A stretch of DNA of 64,000 nucleotides from positions 17,340,110 through 17,404,109 of the forward strand of contig OZ023213.1 in assembly GCA_963995525.1 (NCBI GenBank), given 5' to 3'. This DNA is from Escarpia spicata (taxonomy: Eukaryota; Annelida; Polychaeta; Sabellida; Siboglinidae). Made by a program: the position numbers and the translations under genes. Of this stretch, positions 45,729 to 61,500 are shown in pieces. The stretch's first letter is position 1. Every line of letters begins with the position of its first letter. The notes beneath the pieces are model-generated. The model saw only the letters and a program-made list of their open reading frames with translations, made no database searches and was not told the origin of the DNA.

Positions 45729-48700
45729 GTGAGTTAACCATCATCTAGGGTGATACACCTATCGTTACACCACGACACTTTATGACGCTTTAGAGGGACG
45801 TAGTCTGTTTGTCTGCCCGGAATTAGCGGTCGTAGTAATACGTTGCAACAGGAAGTCTGCTGTGTTAAACGTGGGCAATTTGAACAACAAAGCGTATAGC
45901 AGTTAATTCTGCCCGATTATGCCGTATTGCCAAAAGATTTAGTTTTGAAAGTGTATGTTTTGTTTACTATTTGAACAAGTGCCTGTAGTCGTACATTCAA
46001 ATTGAGACCGTTGTTACGGGCTTACTAAACACAATTTGGCGGGCAGCATGCCTTCAACATAGTTAGTATAGTTTTAAGAACATTATATTTATTAATAAAT
46101 GAAAACCTAGGAACAGACTACCTCCTTTTAAATAACCGCCACATTACGAGAGTGTGTGCCTTTACTTTACATAGTGATACGGCAAAACAACTCGCATTAT
46201 TCGGCCTGCGTTCACATAAAACCTGTTACAGCAAAGTGGATATTACGACGTAAAATTGTGAAATTAAGTTATGTACCTCTTTGGATTCCACAGGTAATAA
46301 ACTTTAAGATGATTAATTATTTGTTTAAATATCTTCATTAATTTTCACAATCAGTGGATGTTGCGCTGATACAGTGGGCCTATTGTACGAGGGGGTCAAA
46401 CAGTTGGTGTAAACAGATGTGTTGCGGAAGAACGAAGACATTAATCATACTTTGAACAAAAAGGCAAACACCCGGATCTTAAAGCGGAACTGACTCCCAG
46501 CCTTTGTGTGCCATATAGGTCAATATGTACTATATATGCATGCATTAGTGGTGACAGAAACCTAGTCATTTACCTTACTTCATAAACTGCATAGATATAT
46601 GCAGAAAAAAAGAAGAAGAACCAATCCTTCCTTTGAAGTATGTGAAACGTTATTTTCTGGCATTTATTGTATATCCAGTGGCCATTCAGTGCATTGAAGT
46701 GCTCTATTTTTATGTTTTTGTATACGTTTCGCCCGTTTTTGGGAGCTGTGCTGCGTCGGTTATTGAATTACTCTGTGCAGCGGCGCCTGTCATTTCGCGA
46801 CTGAAACCACTGGCCGCAGAATAACCTGTATCGCGCCGCACAGCGCCGATAATGGTCAAAGAATTATTACGAATACTAGCAAAAATGCCAGACACCAGAC
46901 GGGATGTCTTGGTAGAAGACAGTCGTGAAAATAAAATGTATAAAATATTAGAAAACACATAGCGTCGCACACAGCAAACACAGTAGCAACATATACACAA
47001 ACACGCTTTCGCATATACTAGTTGTTTGTTCAAAATTACGAAGGTACGATGTTCGGAGAGATTGTGAATCTCTAGTCTCGCTTAACCGACTCCCGGCTGG
47101 CTGCGTGACGTCGCCAGGAAGATAGTCTGGCTCAGTGTCGCGTTTTGACTGCCCACTTGTTTACAGCATTGAGAACTGCCACCTAGTGAATATGCATGTG
47201 ATTAAAAGGCACTAAACTACGAAAAAAAAATAATGTCGGTTTATTTTTGTGTTATATGATTCAATATAAGTTTAATGTTGAATATTTGTTATAGTATAGT
47301 ATTATCTGATAAAAGTGTATCCTTATTTAATTTGTTATTTCATAGTTGGCCTGAGAGCCAATCATCGTCTCTACCCGAATCTGGGGTAAACCCCCTACCG
47401 GTAACATTGGCAGGAACTTAATAATCCAGGCCGTTGTGATGGGCAAAGCGAATGCTGCCACCTCACGGCGCCTGGTTAATCGAGGCTAGTGAATCTCACG
47501 TCCGCCAACACGCACTAGTTGCAATAGTGTAGAATTGTCAACTAACATTCGTATTGCTACGCTATTGGCACGAGGGTAGACAGAAGCATTATTGTGTCTG
47601 CGTCTACTTCATAATGCCAAGTCTATGATGCAGTAGCCGTTTTCCCGACGTTTTTGCAGCGTGCGCGTGGTTCCGGTAATTGTCATGTTACGTATCACAT
47701 ACTACACATTACGTTTTACGTACTACGTGCACATTATGTTTTACGTATTACGTGCACATTAAGTTTTACGTATTACGCGCACATTATGTTTTACGTATTA
47801 CGTGCACATTAAGTTTTAAGTTCAGAACCGCTAATGAACGAACTGATTTACCCCACAAAGGTGTCTTGACATGTATTGGGTATTTTGAAAAAATATATAG
47901 GTATTGCGTCCTATTCTACGGTCGTTGATTAATCCCTGAAAGTTTGGCGCTCGAGGTTCAAGTCGTTTAAGACGGAAACGTTAAGATACATACGCTAGGT
48001 CGATTATAGATAGATACCATGAGAATGTGCTCATGAAAGCATGGGGATAAGTATGTACTGCAAATGGTATGTTCTTATGTTTGGACTGTGTTTGTCCAAG
48101 TGCTTCATCCCCCATTGGATAGTATCAGTTCAAATTAATGCCGGTTCTCAAGACGTTTCAAGCAAGCAACAATAATTTGTTCTTCAATGGGTTCTCAACC
48201 CTAGCAAAGTTCTAAACACGAATGTAGCAGATGTATCCGCTAAAAAGAAGAAGTGTATCTCTAAGTCGCGTCAATCACTCATACTGTCGTTTCGGTGGAT
48301 CGCATGTTTATTCCAACGTTCTTGTTGTGCGAGGATTGCTACTCAACACGTGACAAAGACGAGACACATACACACATGACCGAAACGAGCCGGACACGTG
48401 ACCGAGAAGAGACGGAAATACTACTAGGAAGAACGCAATGAACAAGAGGCTACGACAGATTATGCTACTAGAGATTATATTGGACAATTTGTTAACGCTA
48501 TTTGCCTGGACCTACATACAGCATTTGTTTACAGACATTTGTCAATAACGCGCGAACTTAGTCTCGCTCTAGTCTCGCGTTGACAATTCTCGCCTGGCTG
48601 CGTGAACTCGCCGAGAAAACGTCTGGCCGCGGACATATCGAAAATAACTATTAACATCATAGTATCACTGGTCGGATTAATTGACTTTGTCCAAACACCT

Positions 48701-51297
48701 ATATTTACATATACAATTAATGCTATATAGTGTGTATTTTGCATAGCTAAACAAGTTTGTGATACGTTCACACAGGCGAGTCTTGTTCGTATGACAGTGT
48801 ATGTATGTACGGTGGCACCATCGTATGACAATACGGTGTGTGCATACGGTGGCGCCACCGTGTGAATCGTACAATAGTACACACATACTAGGCATTATAT
48901 TCATGACTGCGTATATGTATTGCTCATAGTTGCAGTGGACTAGAACATATTTGACTTATGAGTTGAGTAGATCTGAGGATCGTAGACCACCCGAATCCGT
49001 AATTTTAACGTCTCTCTTGCAGCGTGTGAGGAGATAGCCAACGGTCAATATTTGCTAAGTAAATGTGACGTCACTGTTGCAGCCTGTGAGTAGATAGCCA
49101 ACTGTCCAGAGTTGGTGTGTAAATCTGACGTTACTGTTGCAGCGTGTGAGTAGATAGCCAACTGTCCAGCGTATAAGGAGATAGCCGAAAGTCAACAGTT
49201 GGTGTGAAATTGTCACATCTCTCTTGCAGCGTGTGATGAGATAGCCGAATATCAAGAGTTGGTGTGTAATTGTCACGTCTCTCTTGCAGCGTGTGAGATG
49301 ATAACCGAATGTCAAGAGTTGGTGTCAAATTGTCACGTGTCTTTGGCAGCGTATGAGGAGATAGCCGAATGTCAAGAGTTGGTGTCAAATTGTCACGTCT
49401 CTCTTGCAGCGTGTGAGGAGATAGCCGAATGTCAAGAGTTGGTGTGTAATTGTCACGTCTCTCTTGCAGCGTGTGAGGAGATAGCCGACTGTCAAGAGTT
49501 GGTGTGTAATTGTCACGTCTCTCTTGCAGCGTGTGAGGAGATAGCCGAATGTCAAGAGTTGGTGTCAAATTGTCTCGTCTCTGTTGCAGCGTGTAAGGTG
49601 ATTGTCGACTGTCAACAATTGACATGTAGCAGCGGCACCAACCAGCAGTGTCGACGTTGCAACTATAACTATGGCCCGAAGACGAAAGCTTACCGACTGG
49701 CATCAAAGGACGGACATACTAATAGGATCTGTGAAAGTTCGTAGAAATACTAATTATAAAATTATTATTCACTAAACATGATACATTTCTATGGTGCTTA
49801 TGTCATCGAGAAACCTAGCTCAACAAGCCAGAATCGTAAATATATATCATGAACAACCTATGGCACCCTTTTATATATTCGATCTAACGAACACACACTT
49901 TTACAGATTAAACAGGAAGATTAAAACGTATTAAATCTTCCGTATATTCAATGCTGGGTTTCTGCCATAGATTACATTTTAATGAAAGCTTGATGTGACT
50001 CTGTACGCCATTATTAAAGTTCGTGATGTACATATATCCAGTAAAATTCCACTCTTTAGTTAATTTCTTCCGCTGAAACATTAATATTTCTTATTTGTGC
50101 ATTAGCTGCTAAGCAATGATACACCGTGACACGTACAGTCAGACACTCTGCTGTGTTGTAGAGATCTGCTCGTGGCGTTCAGACAGCAGCTATTGTTACC
50201 CTGGCAAGTGCCCAGATACGCCGTCAAGTTGTCAGTGTGCGCCTGGATTTGAATCGACCAACTGCATGACAAGTGAGTAGAACTCAGACCGTGGTAGTAC
50301 GGTACCACATAATACGTAATACGGCGTCACCGGCTAAACTACTACGCAGTGAAAGTACCAATAATTTGATATTAATTCCTTCCGTTGAGCGTTATTTCTT
50401 GTTCATCTTTATTATTAAGAAGAGCCGATTTGTACGGAGCGAGTGTTGTACTGGCAAGGTTGTTGGGCTAAGGCTACACAAACGGAACGAGTTGTTGAGT
50501 AGATGTTTCGATAGTGATTTGTAAGACAGTGGGTCCGGAGGATTAATATACATTTGTTGTTGTAGTAGTTGTTGGTGGTGGTGGTAGTGGTAGTGGTAGA
50601 GGTGGTGATGTTGTCGTTGCACCATAATAATCATTCTGTAGTGGTTATTGTTATCGAAAATGTTGATCCACCCCTTACACTAAATGCTACCAAAGCACTT
50701 AAAATTACACATTCGCGCCAACTTTGCGGCGCCTTGGGTTACAACTAACTTCGTAATGGTATCAAGTAGTCGTGTTAATGATGTCGACTCGTCGTTATCG
50801 TCTCTCGTCTCTCAGTCAGCGCGAAGCCGAGCATCGCCTACTGTCACGTGACCCTTAAGGGAACGCGGGGCGCCAGTAAGGAGACGGTCGAGGTGACATG
50901 TCAAGGGAAAGCCAACCCCGTCGTCTACACCAACGTCCACGTGACCACGGCGACGGTAGGTGGCAACACTGCTAGCCAATCTGTCTCTTTCTCTCTGGCG
51001 CCCCCTTCTCCTCCCCGCCCTCTCCATCTCGTTCGTTCGACAAGAAAAACTGATTTGTTTTTGTAAAGGATCCCACAATGTGTATGAGTTAGTGAATGAG
51101 TGTGTGTGTGCGCGTGCGTGTGCATTTGTGTGTGATTGTGTGTGTATGTGTGTTTTTTGTATGTTTTCTATATGTTTGCGTGCGTGCGTTGGTGTATGTG
51201 TGTGCGCGCCCGCCAGTGTGTGTATGTGCGTGCGTGTGTGCGTGCGCGTGTATATGAGCATACGTGTGTTCACTGGTGATTGTGTTCATGCTAGTAT

Positions 51298-51393
<96 letters not shown>

Positions 51394-54300
51394 GAATATA
51401 CGTGTGAATGTGTATGCGTATATATGTGTGTAGGCGTTTGTGCGTTCCTGCACTCGCACCTGTGCGCGTGTGTGTGCGTGTGAGGGTCTGAGTGTGTATG
51501 TGCGTGCGTGTGCGTGCGTGTGCGTGCGTGCATGCGTGCGCACGCGCATCCGCGTGTGAATCTAAATGTGTATATGTTATGTTATCAATAAGACAAGCCA
51601 TTTTCGTCAAGCTGATCACTGTCTGATTACTGCTATAAGTTGTTCGTTAAATGTCACTCACAAGAAAGCTGAAATGACCTGGTTTACAGATTGAATTTAA
51701 AAGCACGTTCAAGGGCCCGTCAACCAGCGAGTATCCTCTCAAATACTACATCAGTGCCTTTAAGGTGGGCATCACACAGGCACAGTTCCTCCATTCGCTC
51801 GCTCGAGGTGAGGACACAGCATATACCGTCGTGTCAGTATCAAAAAGGAAACACAAAACAGTGTCAATAATCTATATTTCAAGCACCGTATGTATGTTAT
51901 TTTTATTCTCGTATTTTTTCGTATTACTTATTTATTTATTTCTAATCCCCAGAGAAGGAATTCAGTTGACCGTCAGTTCATGTCACTGCTACTAGGATCT
52001 TAAAGAACCACGTTAAATATGTGTTAATAGTTAGTGGGTGTTTTGTAAAATAAATAAACACTGTGACTCGATCAACAAAATTGGACTATTATATGATTGT
52101 AGTCCTTATTTTGTCGCAGGATCAGACACAGTCGTCGATTGTAGCAGCAGTAGTTCTGTTGATAAACCGAATTCTGATCTACACGTATGCACCAGACAGG
52201 TTACATTACAGAACACACCATTACGTCACGCTGACAGGTATGGTACCTACCATGGAGGAACTGAAATAAACCACTACTGACATATATGGCATTACAACGT
52301 GTTGCTTAAGTACACCGCTACGCTCTTTTTCCAACTGTACGTCTATATATTTATTGAGCTGTTCAACTGGTGTATTATGAATAACTCATCATTAACTTTC
52401 AGAAGTATTTACACGTTAGGCTGTTAATAAAGTCACTTGTCGGCACAGCTATACTGTTACCGGGAGTGTCTGTTATGATTGATATACACATCCGTCTACG
52501 CAGACTTAGCTTCAAAGCTGTGACGAAAAATGGCGGCTACGTGAAGATTAACAACTACGACGGTGGCGCCACCCCCACAGTCGGGCCATCGAAGTACTAC
52601 AGTGGTCAGATGACGACACACTCGGCAATCTTAGTCATTGACCTCGTGAAGCCTGTCCATTGCTCCGTTGGGTCCACCTGCTCGGACAAAATGCTGGACA
52701 GAGGCCAACCCTTCACCAAATCGGTAGGAAGCGACACTATAATGTCAACTTATATGCATACACGCAAACACGAACAAACACACGCATACACGTGCGCACT
52801 CACACACAGCCACAAGTACGCGCGCCCACACACATGAAAACCCCACACGCACACACGCACACACGCACACACGCACACACGCACGCACGCACACTCGCAG
52901 ACACACACACACGCGCGCACGCGCGCACACGCGCACACACGCACGCACGCACACAGTTAACACACCTCTCCTCACCCCAGGCCTCCCTCACTGTGCGATG
53001 GGCAGGCTGGAGCGATGCCCTTGCCGACATCAAGTTATACGAAGTGGAAATATACAAAATGGCGCTTTACGGAGACAAACTGGCGCACCATGGGGAAGCA
53101 CCCTTTGTCCGGAAGTCTCTGAGCGCCAGCAGTAAGAGTTTCAGCACGACCCTCGTTGATCCTGGTAAGACATGCCACCGACTGGGTCTTATGGCGTACC
53201 TATATTTGTTATGTTGTCTGTAAACAAAACAGTTGCAATAACGTAACATAAGTGTATTTGGATTTGGTTATTGAATATTTGTTAAGTTACTTATTAGATT
53301 GATTTTAGAAAATTTAATTAAATATTAACGTCGGAGATGTTTCTTGAATCTGTCTTTTCAGATGTAAAATATGACATTGTTTTATTTCTCAAGAATTGTC
53401 GGCCTTGCTGTAATCGGTGAACTGTTTGTACATCCACATTCCACCCACACGACAGCCAGGAGCCTAAGCGTTGGATCGTCAACGACACACAGAGGCCATA
53501 CTGTGACAGTCAATGTCGATGACGGACAATAGTGTCGGCCAAATGTCAGGACAGACAACAATTGTTTTTTTTAGAGAAAGACAAAGTCAGCTGTTCAAAA
53601 TTTTATTTTTAAGCTAAATTGGTAGGCCCAACGCTTCACACTGGGACAACAGACGCCTACAATTGTTATGTTTCCCCGTCTTTAAGATGGTCCTTATGAA
53701 AACGTAGAAGTTACATTTCGCCTTCTCGTGAATATAGTCTGCATTTCGATGAAACATGGTCATAAGAGTAGGAGAAGTTAGGGTAAAGCGAACCACCGGG
53801 GCAAAGTGAAATATGCTTTGTTTAGAATAGGAAGTGGAGACACCTACCCGTGCAGTGACCAGTAGTCCACGTGATCCTGCATCGGATTAATTCGCGGCCA
53901 GTACTTCTCACCAGCTTTGTGAAATATAATAAGACAATCAAGGTTGTATACGTTCATTTCACTTTGCCCCGGTGATTCACTTTGTCCCCGCCTCTCCCAC
54001 AGCAGGAGAAGAAGAAGAACAGTTCGGCGTAAATTCATGATGTTTCGTTTTTCTAGAGTAATAGCGTTCATAATGAGCGCATTCTACATATCTTTTATGG
54101 AGTGCAATATAATTATTTTCATTGATGTAATGCATGCGTCCATTGTAATGTTTATGTCGTGTCATTTACCGGTCCTTGCTAGGAGTGTACACAGTCCTAC
54201 TTGCCGTTGAGGACAAGGCAGGCAACGCGCAGGTCGCCAGACGATTCCTCATATTCGACAACAAGAATGTTGTCACGATTAATACGGACTCTGACAAACA

Positions 54301-57300
54301 AATGCGGGTGACGTCAGCAGCCAAGAACACGTCATACACATGGGTGACGTCATTGCAGGATACAAAAAATGCAGGAGAACAGGCAAGTGTCCTAGTGTCT
54401 TGGCTGTCTTTTGAAGACGACGAATTATTCCAATGAGGTCGATATCTCTACAATCAGTCACGCATTATATTTATGCGCCGATTCTACAGCACACACAACA
54501 CACGGAGATAATGATACACAGACCTACAATCCAATGCTGTTCCTATTTGACACTCCCTGCAAACAATGAATTCTTGTTCGGTCATTGCCTGAAACTTAAC
54601 GTTTTGCGTTGTATTTCCAACTTAACGTAGATCGTGATATCCCCTGTCACGTCATATGTACCACGTGCCCATTCCATCATGTATGACGTCTTCTGTATCA
54701 GGTGTCCGTCGCTTGGAACGGCCACTTTGCCAACGTCTTCCAACACACCAACAAATTCCTTAACGGCATCGCGGCCAACTCTCCACCGCTGGAGACAGGG
54801 TATGAGGAGCGGACTGGACAACCGCCGGACACCTTGTCCATGGAGGTAGGTAATACATGTTTAACCCTTCCCGGTGTATAAGAGAAGGACAACCGACAGT
54901 TACCTTGTCCACGGAGGTAGGTGCTATACGCGTCCTCGTTGAACGTTATGTTAGCCGTTATACCTATGCATTGTTATACAACAATCGTATCTTACCCATA
55001 GGAATGACATATACAATATACGTAATTGCTATTTTAGGCTGTCCCAAACGTGAACGCCATCGTCAAATATGAGTTGAGTCGTGCTGATGACCACGAGGGT
55101 GGACGCTCTCTCACCGCCCCTACAAGCTGGGTCAACGTGAAGGACTTTAAGGTGAGTAGATGTCTCGAACTGCCTTGTGGCAAACAAAAGGGTCGTTTTT
55201 CTCCCTGTCTCTGTCGCTCGCCCGTCTCTGACTCCATCTATCCCTCCTCTCCCTCCCCTCCCTCCCACTCCCAATCCCCATCCCTTCCTCTCTGCCTCCC
55301 TCCCTCCCTCCCTCCCTCCCTCCCTCCCTCCCTCCCTCCCTCCCTCCCTCCCTCCCTCCCTCCCTCCCTCCCTCCCTCCCTCCCTCCCTCCCTCCCTCCC
55401 TCCCTCCCTCCCTCCCTCCCTCCCTCCCTCCCTCCCTCCCTCCCCCCTCCCTCCCTCCCTCCCTCCCTCCCTCCCTCCATCCCTCCCTCCCTCCCTCCCT
55501 CCCTCCCTCCCTCCCTCCCTCCCTCCATCTTGTCCTCTCTCCCCTGTCTCACTCTCGCTCTCCCTCCAAGGAGAGTGGTTCTCCTCCCGGTCTCTCCCTT
55601 ACATCCTTCATTATCTTCCTCTCTTCCTTCACACCTACATCTTTTTCTCCCTACCTCTATTTCCCCTCTCTATCAATCTACCCTCTCTCTGTCTTGCTCT
55701 CACTCACTCACTCACTCACTCACTCACTCACTCACTCACTCACTCACTCACTCACTCACTCACTCACTCACTCACTCACTCACTCACTCACTCACTCACT
55801 CACTCACTCACTCACTCACTCACTCACTCACTCACTCACTCACTCACTCACTCACTCACTCACTCACTCACTCACTCACTCACTCACTCACTCACTCACT
55901 CACTCACTCACTCACTCACTCACTCACTCACTCACTCACTCACTCACTCACTCACTCACTCACTCACTCACTCACTCACTCACTCACTCACTCACTCACT
56001 CACTCACTCACTCACTCACTCACTCACTCACTCACTCACTCACTCACTCACTCACTCACTCACTCACTCACTCACTCACTCACTCACTCACTCACTCACT
56101 CACTCACTCACTCACTCACTCACTCACTCACTCACTCACTCACTCACTCACTCACTCACTCACTCACTCACTCACTCACTCACTCACTCACTCACTCACT
56201 CACTCACTCACTCACTCACTCACTCACTCACTCACTCACTCACTCACTCACTCACTCACTCACTCACTCACTCACTCACTCACTCACTCACTCACTCACT
56301 CACTCACTCACTCACTCACTCACTCACTCACTCACTCACTCACTCACTCACTCACTCACTCACTCACTCACTCACTCACTCACTCACTCACTCACTCACT
56401 CACTCACTCACTCACTCACTCACTCACTCACTCACTCACTCACTCACTCACTCACTCACTCACTCACTCACTCACTCACTCACTCACTCACTCACTCACT
56501 CACTCACTCACTCACTCACTCACTCACTCACTCACTCACTCACTCACTCACTCACTCACTCACTCACTCACTCACTCACTCACTCACTCACTCACTCACT
56601 CACTCACTCACTCACTCACTCACTCTTCACTCTCTCCCCCTTCTCCACAATCTCTCCCGGTACAATATTTTATACCTATATATTTACTCACAGAGTGAGA
56701 CGATGACAATAGACGTCCCGAGAGCGGACGGTGACTCGGTACGTGTGTGGTTGCGGGCGACGGACGTGATGGGCAACACGAAAACGGACTCTGTGTTGGT
56801 GCACGTCGACTCGTCTCCTCCTGTCATCCAGGACGTCTGGCTGTCTCGACATGGACGCACTCAGCTCGCCGTGCACCACTCCGTCGACTTGTTCGATGCA
56901 AAGTGAGAACCATTACGTATTCAGTGCGGTCGTCGAGTACAACTGTATTATGTAAATAATAAGTCCTAACACACCCTTGAAACGTAGGTATAGACACATT
57001 TGGTTTTGATATTAAGTATATTTACTGAAATATGGACCTAATTCAATTGGTTGCTAATGGCGTTTCTTTATTGACTAATTCGGGCGGAGCATTGTGGGAT
57101 CATTTCCGAAACATTCTATACCATGCGACAGAATATATTTTTATTTCCACAATAACATCACGACACATAAACATCTTTTTATTGTATTCACAATTATTGT
57201 AGAAAAGGTGAAAACAGAATTTTATACTTATGAAGTGCTTTCCCCTTTCAAAACACTAATTATAGAATATCTGACAGTTATCTATATGACAAACTGAATT

Positions 57301-58363
57301 ATAATAACGTAATAATGTGAAAATGGGCTGAACCACAGACCCTCAAATATTGCGCTAGACACGTAATTTGTTGTGTCAAGTCAATAATTGCTGATAGAGT
57401 GGGCAAAATAGAATATTTGGTAATGGCGATAATGGTGTTTATTTACTTATTGAAACATGCTCAACGGTGGCATTATGCTGGTTATTTTCATTAATACACT
57501 TCAACACGTTGTCTATACTTACTGCATTTCATTGCCGGACTAGAATAGCAACAAATAAAGAATCTGCATTGATTTATTTCACAATAGTTACAAAATTACG
57601 CTACATGACTTAATCAATTGGTTGACGTCGAACCTGAATCACGCAGGTTCGAGTTCGACAGTCACGACTTCCACTCTGGCCTGAGAGAGATTCACTGGCG
57701 ACTACACGACCTCGCCAACCCGGCCTCGCTACACGGCAGTGGACAGATCGCCGTCCGCCGACACTCGGTGAGACGTAGCTCTAGCGGGGGGCTCGTTTTT
57801 GTTGTATCAGATATAAACATTATTTTGTATATAATCTAAATAAAATTGCCATGTAATATAATTCCATCTACGGCATTTCTATCACGCTATCTTCGCAGCA
57901 ATCTTGAATTGAATTTTTAAATTGCTGTCAAAATCATAATATGCTGGAATTTACAAGTTATATATCCAAGAATATAAATCTTGTAATTTTTTTATTTTGG
58001 TGGCCAGACCCATATGTTTGGGACATGGTATTTGATTATTACAACACAAAATTGCGTTATTTAAATTCAATTAAAATGTGTACCTCAACAACAAGTAAAC
58101 GTAGACGTGTTGACTTACGCACAGGGAGCTATGACAGACTGCGTTGCGCCGAATTGTTACTGCATCCCCAAAGACAACGAGTGCTTCCTGCGACACTTCG
58201 AGATCAACCCAGACATGAGTAAGATGGTGAAACCGCGCGGAGACCACGACTTCGACTACCAACTCGTTCTTAACGTTACCAACAACGCCATGTTGTCAAG
58301 TATCTTCATATTCAAGGTATCTCGCGCACGCGAGCTCTTTATCTTCTTTTCTCTCTTCTCTTG

Positions 58364-58435
<72 letters not shown>

Positions 58436-58455
58436 CACTCGTTCTCTCTCTTTCG

Positions 58456-58515
<60 letters not shown>

Positions 58516-61500
58516 CTCCCTCTCTCGCTCTCACTTTCGTCAGCTCTCTGTCCGTCCGTCTGTCTGTCTGTCTGTCTGTCGCTATCTCTTTTTTTTTCTC
58601 TCACTCTCTTTCTCTGCATGAAGTGGTGCCAGACAGTCTGACATCCCTCCACGCACTTTCTGTTCCCATGGATCACTGAAGTATAAAGTAAATGTAAGTT
58701 TTTATATACCACGTTTTCCGGTCCCTAAAACCGCTCAGAGCCCTTTTACACTTTACTCAATAGAACACCATCTCGACTTCTTTGGTGAGCATCAAACACG
58801 ACCACCCATCTACCTGACGTCACACCATGCACACTTTCCCATCAGATCACAGCAGCCACGACCGCCCCTCTACCGGGTGTGTGTGACAGTTTTACATCAC
58901 CCACCGCTTCTCTTTTCCCTCAGATTACTGTAGACACGACCGCCCCTCTACCTGGGGTGGTGTCAGACAGCGAGCAGACTGAACCAGACGTAGACTTCCA
59001 GCAAAGTTCCACTCAACACGCGTCCTGGCAGGGATTCTTTGACCGAGAGAGCGGCGTCCTATTCTACCAGTACGCCTTCTCTGACGGCTGTCTCACAGCC
59101 AGTGACTTCTCCGTGCCACCAACGGGAAAGGTCAGTGTGAAGTTGTTTATAACCCACACCCTAACGAAAATCCCAAACGGTATTACTACATCAATAACAA
59201 GCCCCAGGTGGAAGTGCGGAACATTAAACGATGATCACCGGATAATATTTGTAATACGTATTTTGGTCACTATGTATTGAACATTATTGCCATTTTTATA
59301 GTCATTTATTTGTGCATGAACTGAACGGGATAATGCCAAACACTCCGTTGTTATAGTGATATGCAAACGGGACGTGTAGACTATATGATTCACTTCAGGT
59401 GACAAAGACAACGCTGACGTACGCCAGTAGGACGGTGTCGGGCCCAGGGACCTACCACTGCACTGTCGTCGCCTACAACAAGGCCCTCGAGCCCTCGGAG
59501 CCCGTGTGTTCTGACGGCGTCACTGTCGACACGACGGCGCCAGAGATCCACGAAGTGTCCATTGAGAACTCGTGGACAAAGGACGGACTTGTGAAGGACT
59601 CAACTGACCATGTGTGGTACATTGACCGGAATAGATTCCGTGTTCTACTCGACCATCCCAGTGACAGCTGCAGGTCAGGGTATAACGTAACCTATACATC
59701 AAGACGCTCAGTTTGGCGCAATGTAAGAGCATCCCCGCCGAGGTTCAGCCGCCTGTTTCTATGTTCATTCGCTCCCTTGGAGCAGTGAACTCTGATTTTC
59801 CAACAGGCGATGTATTTAAAAAAACACAACGATCGTTACATAGAGTTCCTTTCTGAATTATTTTTAATATGCTGTGCCTTTCTCGAGGGCTTTTCTCCGA
59901 CCTGAGTGAATTGTCTGGCCAGAAAACGGCATTGTAAACGTGGTATATATTGCTCCATGACTAGGTTTAAACTAATATAATAAAGTTATATGGTTCACTA
60001 ACTTTAATGTGTTTATCAAATAAATATACATAAATATATAAAATTGTAAGCGTTGCATCTATTTCAACCAGGCGAACAGCTCGGTTGGTCAACAACTTGG
60101 CTATGTATCGAATCCGACAGCTGCGGAACACGTCCGGAGAAGGTAGCAAGTCCTTGTGCGCGAAGCCGGCATTTCAGACTACGGAGAAGATCATTATCAG
60201 CAAAGAGAATGTGGTTAGTTGTCCTTGTATTTGCGTTCTAGTCAGTGTTCGAAATTACTGCTAACCCGGAAGCCCAAGGCCGTCGAATATTTTGTGGGGC
60301 CGGTAACTCTGAAAAAATGCCGGCCCGCAAGACCGGCAGGTTTTTAAAAAGAAAACAATGGCCGGAGCACTTATCTAGTATCCGGGCCAACCTCAATTTT
60401 ATCATTATAACTACACATTTGCCTAAATTTGATACCTCGGTGGGTTGCTCTATCATTCAACATCATCCCAGGCTTATTTTTATATTACGAAAATAGTGCA
60501 ACTTAGCACACTTTTGAGACCCAATGAGCGACCCGGTTTGCGGCCGCGAGTTACCGCAGTGAGCGATAGAGCAGCGTATGTTGTTGCAAACTGGGTCGCT
60601 CTTTGGGCTTCAAAAGTGCGTTAACACGCGATATTTATGTAATGTAAATATGCATGGGATAATGCTGAATGATGGCAATATTGTATACGATAACGAGAGT
60701 GCTTAATCCTTTTGTTTTTTTGCGCCACTGAGCTTGATTTTCGTAGATATTGGCGCATAAGAAATCACTATTATTATTATAATAACACATAACGTATCAA
60801 AATTAGGCAAAAAGTTGTTCTAACGATGAAGTCAAAGTGGGCCCGGATACTAGACAAGTGCCAATAATGGTGACATTTATGTACATCCGAACGGGAAATT
60901 TAACGTAAGCGTGGTACAAAAACAAGTTTGAAAAACAATAAAATGTCGAGCTGATCAATGCTGATAGATCGATTGAGTTTAGTTTCGTAGGACTTTCTGA
61001 CACCTCCAGCGAGTCCTGCTGAATGTGAAAGAGGCCTCAGCACAGTGACACGAGTGAACAGGTCAAGACTGAGTTTCGAAACGGCATGAAGTCGTGCACA
61101 GTGTCGGCTTTCATCACCATCCAGCTGTATTCACCCGACATGGTTGACTTCAAACCCACATCAGCTATTCACCTGTGGAATACATGATGCCCAACTTCAA
61201 AACTGAGCTGGATGGAGTCATTGTCAGTGATTGGACTGAGACGAGTGTTTCACGGAGCCTGACAGTCCCGCTGCTCCTGCAGACGATGGCAACAGTTCTG
61301 AGTAGACTCTTGCAGACATTCGTGTTGTGGTGTTTGTTGTAATTTGCAACATTGATGTTTTTTGTCAACAATAAACTGTTGCCATTGTTGTCATTTTATA
61401 ATCGCTGGTTCATTAATCTGAATATCGTAAACTAATATGCAGGACATACTTCGCATAAACTAGTTTATTAATAAGTGCCATGAGTTACAGCTTAAATTTA

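Larger units (their letters stand above)
45729..49007. other. Intron 1 of the TSP1/EGF gene
   Basis: 3.8 kb with exon 2 at 49590. Apart from the tandem repeats at 47685-47822 and 48790-48870 I see no exon, RNA gene or mobile element. Confidence 0.5.

Noticed and set aside
55050..56906. 618-codon frame rich in Pro/Ser then SLTHSLTH
   Set aside because: It reads from exon 11 through (CCCT)n and (CACT)n into exon 12. Donor 55152 and acceptor 56693 define a normal intron; the frame stays open only because 4-bp repeats lack stops.
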